This document shows, piece by piece, positions 1 to 10,152 of a stretch of 64,000 nucleotides of DNA. Below the pieces are notes generated by a model. That model saw only the letters and a program-made list of their open reading frames with translations. It made no database searches and was not told the DNA's origin. The stretch is from Vespa crabro (Eukaryota > Arthropoda > Insecta > Hymenoptera > Vespidae). The translations under genes were made by a program, and so were the position numbers. The stretch is taken from the NCBI RefSeq assembly GCF_910589235.1, contig NW_025813630.1, forward strand, positions 1 through 64,000. Reading direction: 5' to 3'. Within the stretch, counting starts at the first letter, position 1, and every line of letters begins with the position of its first letter.

Positions 1-3000
1 ATACGCGTATATGAGCGAAAAATCGTATATACGATATGAAAGAATGTTAAAAAACTTTGATTCCAATATAAAATAGATGTTTGATCTTATGAAATGCAAT
101 GTTCTGAATCGATTGGTAACATTTTTCTAACTGTGGCACAAGTATTATTAAAGATTTCACGATTTTATCTTCGCATATACCGAAATTCGCGTATGTCGAT
201 TACGTTTTTCGACAATTATCATATGAAAACGCGTATATTAAACATAGTAAAAACGTTATATTCTTGTTATATTCTTTATTCTGCATCGATAGAATATAAA
301 ATCATTGAAATTGAACGAGATTTCAAGTTTTCGTTTTTCGACGATACGCGTATATGAGCGAAAAATCGTATATACGATATGAAAGAATGTTAAAAACTTT
401 GATTCCAATATAAAATAGATGTTTTGATCTTATGAAATGCAATGTTCTGAATCGATTGGTAACATTTTTCTAACTGTGGCACAAGTATTATTAAAGATTT
501 CACGATTTTATCTTCGCATATACCGAAATTCGCGTATGTCGATTACGTTTTTCGACAATTATCATATGAAAACGCGTATTTAAACATAGTAAAAACGTTA
601 TATTCTTGTTATATTCTTTATTCTGCATCGATAGAATATAAAATCATTGAAATTGAACGAGATTTCAAGTTTTCGTTTTTCGACGATACGCGTATATGAG
701 CGAAAAATCGTATATACGATATGAAAGAATGTTAAAAACTTTGATTCCAATATAAAATAGATGTTTGATCTTATGAAATGCAATGTTCTGAATCGATTGG
801 TAACATTTTTCTAACTGTGGCACAAGTATTATTAAAGATTTCACGATTTTATCTTCGCATATACCGAAATTCGCGTATGTCGATTACGTTTTTCGACAAT
901 TATCATATGAAAACGCGTATTTAAACATAGTAAAAACGTTATATTCTTGTTATATTCTTTATTCTGCATCGATAGAATATAAAATCATTGAAATTGAACG
1001 AGATTTCAAGTTTTCGTTTTCGACGATACGCGTATATGAGCGAAAAATCGTATATACGATATGAAAGAATGTTAAAAACTTTGATTCCAATATAAAATAG
1101 ATGTTTGATCTTATGAAATGCAATGTTCTGAATCGATTGGTAACATTTTTTCTAACTGTGGCACAAGTATTATTAAAGATTTCACGATTTTATCTTCGCA
1201 TATACCGAAATTCGCGTATGTCGATTACGTTTTTCGACAATTATCATATGAAAACGCGTATTTAAACATAGTAAAAACGTTATATTCTTGTTATATTCTT
1301 TATTCTGCAACGATAGAATATAAAATCATTGAAATTGAACGAGATTTCAAGTTTTCGTTTTTGGACGATACGCGTATATGAGCGAAAAATCGTATATACG
1401 ATATGAAAGAATGTTAAAAAACTTTGATTCCAATATAAAATAGATGTTTGATCTTATGAAATGCAATGTTCTGAATCGATTGGTAACATTTTTCTAACTG
1501 TGGCACAAGTATTATTAAAGATTTCACGATTTTATCTTCGCATATACCGAAATTCGCGTATGTCGATTACGTTTTTCGACAATTATCATATGAAAACGCG
1601 TATTTAAACATAGTAAAAACGTTATATTCTTGTTATATTCTTTATTCTGCATCGATAGAATATAAAATCATTGAAATTGAACGAGATTTCAAGTTTTCGT
1701 TTTTCGACGATACGCGTATATGAGCGAAAAATCGTATATACGATATGAAAGAATGTTAAAAACTTTGATTCCAATATAAAATAGATGTTTGATCTTATGA
1801 AATGCAATGTTCTGAATCGATGGTAACATTTTTCTAACTGTGGCACAAGTATTATTAAAGATTTCACGATTTTATCTTCGCATATACCGAAATTCGCGTA
1901 TGTCGATTACGTTTTTCGACAATTATCATATGAAAACGCGTATTTAAACATAGTAAAAACGTTATATTCTTGTTATATTCTTTATTCTGCATCGATAGAA
2001 TATAAAATCATTGAAATTGAACGAGATTTCAAGTTTTCGTTTTTCGACGATACGCGTATATGAGCGAAAAATCGTATATACGATATGAAAGAATGTTAAA
2101 AACTTTGATTCCAATATAAAATAGATGTTTGATCTTATGAAATGCAATGTTCTGAATCGATTGGTAACATTTTTTCTAACTGTGGCACAAGTATTATTAA
2201 AGATTTCACGATTTTATCTTCGCATATACCGAAATTCGCGTATGTCGATTACGTTTTTTCGACAATTATCATATGAAAACGCGTATTTAAACATAGTAAA
2301 AACGTTATATTCTTGTTATATTCTTTATTCTGCATCGATAAAATATAAAATCATTGAAATTGAACGAGATTTCAAGTTTTCGTTTTTCGACGATACGCGT
2401 ATATGAGCGAAAAATCGTATATACGATATGAAAGAATGTTAAAAACTTTGATTCCAATATAAAATAGATGTTTGATCTTATGAAATGCAATGTTCTGAAT
2501 CGATTGGTAACATTTTTCTAACTGTGGCACAAGTATTATTAAAGATTTCACGATTTTATCTTCGCATATACCGAAATTCGCGTATGTCGATTACGTTTTT
2601 TCGACAATTATCATATGAAAACGCGTATTTAAACATAGTAAAAACGTTATATTCTTGTTATATTCTTTATTCTGCATCGATAGAATATAAAATCATTGAA
2701 ATTGAACGAGATTTCAAGTTTTCGTTTTTCGACGATACGCGTATATGAGCGAAAAATCGTATATACGATATGAAAGAATGTTAAAAACTTTGATTCCAAT
2801 ATAAAATAGATGTTTGATCTTATGAAATGCAATGTTCTGAATCGATTGGTAACATTTTTCTAACTGTGGCACAAGTATTATTAAAGATTTCACGATTTTA
2901 TCTTCGCATATACCGAAATTCGCGTATGTCGATTACGTTTTTCGACAATTATCATATGAAAACGCGTATTTAAACATAGTAAAAACGTTATATTCTTGTT

Positions 3001-4010
3001 ATATTCTTTATTCTGCATCGATAGAATATAAAATCATTGAAATTGAACGAGATTTCAAGTTTTCGTTTTTCGACGATACGCGTATATGAGCGAAAAAATC
3101 GTATATACGATATGAAAGAATGTTAAAAACTTTGATTCCAATATAAAATAGATGTTTGATCTTATGAAATGCAATGTTCTGAATCGATTGGTAACATTTT
3201 TCTAACTGTGGCACAAGTATTATTAAAGATTTCACGATTTTATCTTCGCATATACCGAAATTCGCGTATGTCGATTACGTTTTTCGACAATTATCATATG
3301 AAAACGCGTATTTTAAACATAGTAAAAACGTTATATTCTTGTTATATTCTTTATTCTGCATCGATAAAATATAAAATCATTGAAATTGAACGAGATTTCA
3401 AGTTTTCGTTTTCGACGATACGCGTATATGAGCGAAAAATCGTATATACGATATGAAAGAATGTTAAAAACTTTGATTCCAATATAAAATAGATGTTTGA
3501 TCTTATGAAATGCAATGTTCTGAATCGATTGGTAACATTTTTCTAACTGTGGCACAAGTATTATTAAAGATTCACGATTTTATCTTCGCATATACCGAAA
3601 TTCGCGTATGTCGATTACGTTTTTCGACAATTATCATATGAAAACGCGTATTTAAACATAGTAAAAACGTTATATTCTTGTTATATTCTTTATTCTGCAT
3701 CGATAGAATATAAAATCATTGAAATTGAACGAGATTTCAAGTTTTCGTTTTTCGACGATACGCGTATATGAGCGAAAAATCGTATATACGATATGAAAGA
3801 ATGTTAAAAACTTTGATTCCAATATAAATAGATGTTTGATCTTATGAAATGCAATGTTCTGAATCGATTGGTAACATTTTTCTAACTGTGGCACAAGTTT
3901 TATTAAAGATTTCACGATTTTATCTTCGCATATACCGAAATTCGCGTATGTCGATTACGTTTTTCGACAATTATCATATGAAAACGCGTATTTAAACATA
4001 GTAAAAAACG
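1..4010 (+). repeat. Indel-rich portion of the array
   Basis: Complete unit lengths here run 342, 341, 341, 342, 340, 343, 342, 341, 343, 339, 341. I count about sixteen single-base indels, nearly all in homopolymers: for example an extra A near 47, an extra T near 420, a missing T near 1018 and 1819, an extra A near 3092, and missing bases near 3411, 3570 and 3825. Beyond 4010 only 14 of 175 units change length. Substitutions are not correspondingly increased. Either this is the decaying side of the array or it is residual consensus error near a contig end. Confidence 0.85.
1280..1621 (+). repeat. Unit with gcaacg and ttggacg variants, first copy
   Basis: This unit has 'ctgcaacg' (1305) instead of ctgcatcg, and 'tttttggacg' instead of tttttcgacg. 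The same pair recurs in the unit at 5376, 4096 bp or 12 units downstream. It also carries a one-base A insertion. Confidence 0.7.
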
Positions 4011-4691
4011 TTATATTCTTGTTATATTCTTTATTCTGCATCGATAGAATATAAAATCATTGAAATTGAACGAGATTTCAAGTTTTCGTTTTTCGACGAT
4101 ACGCGTATATGAGCGAAAAATCGTATATACGATATGAAAGAATGTTAAAAACTTTGATTCCAATATAAAATAGATGTTTGATCTTATGAAATGCAATGTT
4201 CTGAATCGATTGGTAACATTTTTCTAACTGTGGCACAAGTATTATTAAAGATTTCACGATTTCATCTTCGCATATACCGAAATTCGCGTATGTCGATTAC
4301 GTTTTTCGACAATTATCATATGAAAACGCGTATTTAAACATAGTAAAAACGTTATATTCTTGTTATATTCTTTATTCTGCATCGATAGAATATAAAATCA
4401 TTGAAATTGAACGAGATTTCAAGTTTTCGTTTTTCGACGATACGCGTATATGAGCGAAAAATCGTATATACGATATGAAAGAATGTTAAAAACTTTGATT
4501 CCAATATAAAATAGATGTTTGATCTTATGAAATGCAATGTTCTGAATCGATTGGTAACATTTTTCTAACTGTGGCACAAGTATTATTAAAGATTTCACGA
4601 TTTTATCTTCGCATATACCGAAATTCGCGTATGTCGATTACGTTTTTCGACAATTATCATATGAAAACGCGTATTTAAACATAGTAAAAAC

Positions 4692-4713
4692 GTTATATTC
4701 TTGTTATATTCTT
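4692..4713 (+). repeat. 11-bp perfect tandem duplication inside the unit
   Basis: 'gttatattctt' occurs twice back to back (4692-4702 and 4703-4713), followed by the related 'tattctg'. It recurs in nearly every unit. Variants include a change of the second copy to 'ataatc' (units 26523, 28228, 43228, 47659, 53113) and 'gttttattc' (units 30615, 51408, 53454, 57887). It looks like a small slippage duplication fixed before the array expanded. Confidence 0.9.
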
Positions 4714-4715
4714 TA

Positions 4716-4834
4716 TTCTGCATCGATAGAATATAAAATCATTGAAATTGAACGAGATTTCAAGTTTTCGTTTTTCGACGATACGCGTATATGAGCGAAA
4801 AATCGTATATACGATATGAAAGAATGTTAAAAAC
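4716..4834 (+). repeat. Putative ancestral half-unit A
   Basis: This holds five short boxes that recur in the same order in the other half of the unit: ttctgcatcgat (4716-4727), agatttca (4755-4762), cgcgtat (4784-4790), atatgaaa (4814-4821) and taaaaac (4828-4834). The partner boxes lie at offsets of 165, 176, 183, 186 and 198 bp. Colinear order with offsets near half of 341 suggests the unit began as two tandem copies of a ~170-bp repeat that diverged. The matches are short and the DNA is AT-rich, so this remains an inference. Confidence 0.5.
4771..4815. other. Cluster of nested dyad symmetries in each unit
   Basis: Three symmetries fall within 45 bp. tttttcg (4771-4777) pairs with cgaaaaa (4796-4802) across an 18-base loop. 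Inside that loop lies the perfect 10-bp palindrome atacgcgtat (4781-4790). Overlapping the right arm is the perfect 14-bp palindrome atcgtatatacgat (4802-4815). Two further 8-bp palindromes lie elsewhere in the unit, aatcgatt (4886-4893) and tcatatga (4998-5005). The cluster could be a binding site for a dimeric protein or form cruciform or hairpin structures. Both roles are guesses; the symmetry itself is read directly. Confidence 0.7.
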
Positions 4835-4880
4835 TTTGATTCCAATATAAAATAGATGTTTGATCTTATGAAATGCAATG

Positions 4881-5032
4881 TTCTGAATCGATTGGTAACA
4901 TTTTTCTAACTGTGGCACAAGTATTATTAAAGATTTCACGATTTTATCTTCGCATATACCGAAATTCGCGTATGTCGATTACGTTTTTCGACAATTATCA
5001 TATGAAAACGCGTATTTAAACATAGTAAAAAC
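4881..5032 (+). repeat. Putative ancestral half-unit B
   Basis: The partner boxes are ttctgaatcgat (4881-4892, 11 of 12 identical to half A), agatttca (4931-4938), cgcgtat (4967-4973), atatgaaa (5000-5007) and taaaaac (5026-5032). Box 1 of the next unit follows 176 bp after box 1 of this half, so the spacing closes around the unit. An extra shared element, cgtttttcgac, is not colinear: it sits between boxes 2 and 3 in half A and between boxes 3 and 4 here. Confidence 0.5.
4901..5031. other. A/T tracts spaced near multiples of the helical repeat
   Basis: In the second half of the unit, runs of four or five A or T are centred at about 4903, 4943.5, 4986, 5006.5 and 5029. The gaps of 40.5, 42.5, 20.5 and 22.5 bp are close to multiples of 10.5. 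Tracts in the first half (centres near 4773, 4800 and 4831) fit the same phase less well. In-phase A-tracts bend DNA, a common property of satellites; curvature here is predicted, not shown. Confidence 0.4.
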
Positions 5033-5033
5033 G

Positions 5034-6399
5034 TTATATTCTTGTTATATTCTTTATTCTGCATCGATAGAATATAAAATCATTGAAATTGAACGAGATT
5101 TCAAGTTTTCGTTTTTCGACGATACGCGTATATGAGCGAAAAATCGTATATACGATATGAAAGAATGTTAAAAACTTTGATTCCAATATAAAATAGATGT
5201 TTGATCTTATGAAATGCAATGTTCTGAATCGATTGGTAACATTTTTCTAACTGTGGCACAAGTATTATTAAAGATTTCACGATTTTATCTTCGCATATAC
5301 CGAAATTCGCGTATGTCGATTACGTTTTTTCGACAATTATCATATGAAAACGCGTATTTAAACATAGTAATAACGTTATATTCTTGTTATATTCTTTATT
5401 CTGCAACGATAGAATATAAAATCATTGAAATTGAACGAGATTTCAAGTTTTCGTTTTTGGACGATACGCGTATATGAGCGAAAAATCGTATATACGATAT
5501 GAAAGAATGTTAAAAACTTTGATTCCAATATAAAATAGATGTTTGATCTTATGAAATGCAATGTTCTGAATCGATTGGTAACATTTTTCTAACTGTGGCA
5601 CAAGTATTATTAAAGATTTCACGATTTTATCTTCGCATATACCGAAATTCGCGTATGTCGATTACGTTTTTCGACAATTATCATATGAAAACGCGTATTT
5701 AAACATAGTAAAAACGTTATATTCTTGTTATATTCTTTATTCTGCATCGATAGAATATAAAATCATTGAAATTGAACGAGATTTCAAGTTTTCGTTTTTC
5801 GACGATACGCGTATATGAGCGAAAAATCGTATATACGATATGAAAGAATGTTAAAAACTTTGATTCCAATATAAAATAGATGTTTGATCTTATGAAATGC
5901 AATGTTCTGAATCGATTGGTAACATTTTTCTAACTGTGGCACAAGTATTATTAAAGATTTCACGATTTTATCTTCGCATATACCGAAATTCGCGTATGTC
6001 GATTACGTTTTTTCGACAATTATCATATGAAAACGCGTATTTAAACATAGTAAAAACGTTATATTCTTGTTATATTCTTTATTCTGCATCGATAAAATAT
6101 AAAATCATTGAAATTGAACGAGATTTCAAGTTTTCGTTTTTCGACGATACGCGTATATGAGCGAAAAATCGTATATACGATATGAAAGAATGTTAAAAAC
6201 TTTGATTCCAATATAAAATAGATGTTTGATCTTATGAAATGCAATGTTCTGAATCGATTGGTAACATTTTTCTAACTGTGGCACAAGTATTATTAAAGAT
6301 TTCACGATTTTATCTTCGCATATACCGAAATTCGCGTATGTCGATTACGTTTTTCGACAATTATCATATGAAAACGCGTATTTAAACATAGTAAAAACG
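5034..6399 (+). repeat. Downstream copy of variants seen at 1.3-2.6 kb
   Basis: The unit at 5376 repeats the gcaacg and ttggacg pair of unit 1280. The unit at 6059 has 'gataaaatat' for gatagaatat, preceded at 6009 by a six-T version of the cgtttttcgac element; the unit at 2305 shows the same combination 11 units upstream. The two relationships differ by one unit (12 versus 11), as expected if a unit was gained or lost after a multi-unit duplication. Confidence 0.6.
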
Positions 6400-6740
6400 T
6401 TATATTCTTGTTATATTCTTTATTCTGCATCGATAGAATATAAAATCATTGAAATTGAACGAGATTTCAAGTTTTCGTTTTTCGACGATACGCGTATATG
6501 AGCGAAAAATCGTATATACGATATGAAAGAATGTTAAAAACTTTGATTCCAATATAAAATAGATGTTTGATCTTATGAAATGCAATGTTCTGAATCGATT
6601 GGTAACATTTTTCTAACTGTGGCACAAGTATTATTAAAGATTTCACGATTTTATCTTCGCATATACCGAAATTCGCGTATGTCGATTACGTTTTTCGACA
6701 ATTATCATATGAAAACGCGTATTTAAACATAGTAAAAACG

Positions 6741-7081
6741 TTATATTCTTGTTATATTCTTTATTCTGCATCGATAGAATATAAAATCATTGAAATTGAA
6801 CGAGATTTCAAGTTTTCGTTTTTCGATGATACGCGTATATGAGCGAAAAATCGTATATACGATATGAAAGAATGTTAAAAACTTTGATTCCAATATAAAA
6901 TAGATGTTTGATCTTATGAAATGCAATGTTCTGAATCGATTGGTAACATTTTTCTAACTGTGGCATAAGTATTATTAAAGATTTCACGATTTTATCTTCG
7001 CATATACCGAAATTCGCGTATGTCGATTACGTTTTTCGACAATTATCATATGAAAACGCGTATTTAAACATAGTAAAAACG
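6741..7081 (+). repeat. 5-unit duplication, upstream marker unit
   Basis: Two linked substitutions mark this unit: 'ttcgatgat' at 6822 (a C-to-T change at a CpG) and 'ggcataag' at 6962. Both recur together in unit 8447. Confidence 0.75.
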
Positions 7082-8446
7082 TTATATTCTTGTTATATTC
7101 TTTATTCTGCATCGATAGAATATAAAATCATTGAAATTGAACGAGATTTCAAGTTTTCGTTTTTCGACGATACGCGTATATGAGCGAAAAATCGTATATA
7201 CGATATGAAAGAATGTTAAAAACTTTGATTCCAATATAAAATAGATGTTTGATCTTATGAAATGCAATGTTCTGAATCGATTGGTAACATTTTTCTAACT
7301 GTGGCACAAGTATTATTAAAGATTTCACGATTTTATCTTCGCATATACCGAAATTCGCGTATGTCGATTACGTTTTTCGACAATTATCATATGAAAACGC
7401 GTATTTAAACATAGTAAAAACGTTATATTCTTGTTATATTCTTTATTCTGCATCGATAGAATATAAAATCATTGAAATTGAACGAGATTTCAAGTTTTCG
7501 TTTTTCGACGATACGCGTATATGAGCGAAAAATCGTATATACGATATGAAAGAATGTTAAAAACTTTGATTCCAATATAAAATAGATGTTTGATCTTATG
7601 AAATGCAATGTTCTGAATCGATTGGTAACATTTTTCTAACTGTGGCACAAGTATTATTAAAGATTTCACGATTTTATCTTCGCATATACCGAAATTCGCG
7701 TATGTCGATTACGTTTTTCGACAATTATCATATGAAAACGCGTATTTAAACATAGTAAAAACGTTATATTCTTGTTATATTCTTTATTCTGCATCGATAG
7801 AATATAAAATCATTGAAATTGAACGAGATTTCAAGTTTTCGTTTTTCGACGATACGCGTATATGAGCGAAAAATCGTATATACGATATGAAAGAATGTTA
7901 AAAACTTTGATTCCAATATAAAATAGATGTTTGATCTTATGAAATGCAATGTTCTGAATCGATTGGTAACATTTTTCTAACTGTGGCACAAGTATTATTA
8001 AAGATTTCACGATTTTATCTTCGCATATACCGAAATTCGCGTATGTCGATTACGTTTTTTCGACAATTATCATATGAAAACGCGTATTTAAACATAGTAA
8101 AAACGTTATATTCTTGTTATATTCTTTATTCTGCATCGATAGAATATAAAATCATTGAAATTGAACGAGATTTCAAGTTTTCGTTTTTCGACGATACGCG
8201 TATATGAGCGAAAAATCGTATATACGATATGAAAGAATGTTAAAAACTTTGATTCCAATATAAAATAGATGTTTGATCTTATGAAATGCAATGTTCTGAA
8301 TCGATTGGTAACATTTTTCTAACTGTGGCACAAGTATTATTAAAGATTTCACGATTTTATCTTCGCATATACCGAAATTCGCGTATGTCGATTACGTTTT
8401 TCGACAATTATCATATGAAAACGCGTATTTAAACATAGTAAAAACG

Positions 8447-8787
8447 TTATATTCTTGTTATATTCTTTATTCTGCATCGATAGAATATAAAATCATTGAA
8501 ATTGAACGAGATTTCAAGTTTTCGTTTTTCGATGATACGCGTATATGAGCGAAAAATCGTATATACGATATGAAAGAATGTTAAAAACTTTGATTCCAAT
8601 ATAAAATAGATGTTTGATCTTATGAAATGCAATGTTCTGAATCGATTGGTAACATTTTTCTAACTGTGGCATAAGTATTATTAAAGATTTCACGATTTTA
8701 TCTTCGCATATACCGAAATTCGCGTATGTCGATTACGTTTTTCGACAATTATCATATGAAAACGCGTATTTAAACATAGTAAAAACG
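8447..8787 (+). repeat. 5-unit duplication, downstream marker unit
   Basis: It carries the same two substitutions as unit 6741, offset by 1706 bp. That is five units plus the single T inserted near 8055 in the intervening unit 7764. Confidence 0.75.
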
Positions 8788-9469
8788 TTATATTCTTGTT
8801 ATATTCTTTATTCTGCATCGATAGAATATAAAATCATTGAAATTGAACGAGATTTCAAGTTTTCGTTTTTCGACGATACGCGTATATGAGCGAAAAATCG
8901 TATATACGATATGAAAGAATGTTAATAACTTTGATTCCAATATAAAATAGATGTTTGATCTTATGAAATGCAATGTTCTGAATCGATTGGTAACATTTTT
9001 CTAACTGTGGCACAAGTATTATTAAAGATTTCACGATTTTATCTTCGCATATACCGAAATGCGCGTATGTCGATTACGTTTTTCGACAATTATCATATGA
9101 AAACGCGTATTTAAACATAGTAAAAACGTTATATTCTTGTTATATTCTTTATTCTGCATCGATAGAATATAAAATCATTGAAATTGAACGAGATTTCAAG
9201 TTTTCGTTTTTCGACGATACGCGTATATGAGCGAAAAATCGTATATACGATATGAAAGAATGTTAAAAACTTTGATTCCAATATAAAATAGATGTTTGAT
9301 CTTATGAAATGCAATGTTCTGAATCGATTGGTAACATTTTTCTAACTGTGGCACAAGTATTATTAAAGATTTCACGATTTTATCTTCGCATATACCGAAA
9401 TTCGCGTATGTCGATTACGTTTTTCGACAATTATCATATGAAAACGCGTATTTAAACATAGTAAAAACG

Positions 9470-10152
9470 TTATATTCTTGTTATATTCTTTATTCTGCAT
9501 CGATAGAATATAAAATCATTGAAATTGAACGAGATTTCAAGTTTTCGTTTTTCGACGATACGCGTATATGAGCGAAAAATCGTATATACGATATGAAAGA
9601 ATGTTAAAAAACTTTGATTCCAATATAAAATAGATGTTTGATCTTATGAAATGCAATGTTCTGAATCGATTGGTAACATTTTTCTAACTGTGACACAAGT
9701 ATTATTAAAGATTTCACGATTTTATCTTCGCATATACCGAAATTCGCGGATGTCGATTACGTTTTTCGACAATTATCATATGAAAACGCGTATTTAAACA
9801 TAGTAAAAACGTTATATTCTTGTTATATTCTTTATTCTGCATCGATAGAATATAAAATCGTTGAAATTGAACGAGATTTCAATTTTTCGTTTTTCGACGA
9901 TACGCGTATATGAGCTAAAAATCGTATCTACGATATGAAAGCATGTTAAAAACTTTGATTCCAATATAAAATAGATGTTTGATCTTATGAAATGCAATGT
10001 TCTGAATCGATTGGTAACATTTTTCTAACTGTGGCACAAGTATTATTAAAGATTTCACGATTTCATCTTCGCATATACCGAAATTCGCGTATGTCGATTA
10101 CGTTTTTCGACAATTATCATATGAAAACGCGTATTTAAACATAGTAAAAACG
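9470..10152 (+). repeat. Start of mosaic zone; most diverged unit noticed
   Basis: Unit 9470 is 342 bp and carries type B marks in its tail (gtgacac near 9690, gcggatg near 9747). Unit 9812 follows with at least five changes: atcgttg, caatttttcg, gagctaaa, gtatctacg and agcatg. Most other units have far fewer. The changes in gagct and gtatct alter the dyad cluster. Confidence 0.7.

Larger units (their letters stand above)
4693..5033 (+). repeat. Reference unit (consensus 341-bp monomer)
   Basis: This copy matches the majority base at every position I checked and serves as the reference for unit coordinates (window position = 4692 + unit position). Composition is 46 C, 52 G and 243 A+T, with 22 CpG dinucleotides. 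It contains two MluI-type ACGCGT sites (unit 91-96 and 316-321), two ATCGAT sites (30-35 and 195-200) and one CATATG (307-312), so digestion with those enzymes should give a 341-bp ladder or its sub-fragments. The unit start is an arbitrary choice; several linked variant blocks straddle it. Confidence 0.95.

Noticed and set aside
4771..4815. CENP-B box
   Set aside because: The mammalian box needs TTCG....A..CGGG. The unit has many TTCG but no CGGG anywhere, so no match is possible.
4693..4878. Repeated 61-codon minus-strand frames as a multicopy peptide gene family
   Set aside because: They start at TTG with no internal ATG, recurrent array variants introduce stops, and the frame lies entirely within a homogenised non-coding repeat.
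4912..4925. RNA polymerase III A box (tggcacaagtat) suggesting a tRNA-derived SINE
   Set aside because: It matches the first part of the A box but lacks the final GG, and I found no B box downstream. There is no cloverleaf.
4693..5033. Bacterial promoters, ribosome binding sites or terminators in the AT-rich unit
   Set aside because: TATAAT-like strings are expected by chance at 71% A+T and no gene follows them; the array structure is eukaryotic in character.
5214..5477. 87-codon plus-strand open frame (also at 94, 1118, 2485, 5897, 7944 and 13402)
   Set aside because: It exists only where one-base indels, mainly the six-T insertion, join frames; the same region in ordinary units is closed. 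It shows no domain, no conserved start context, and overlaps the satellite completely.
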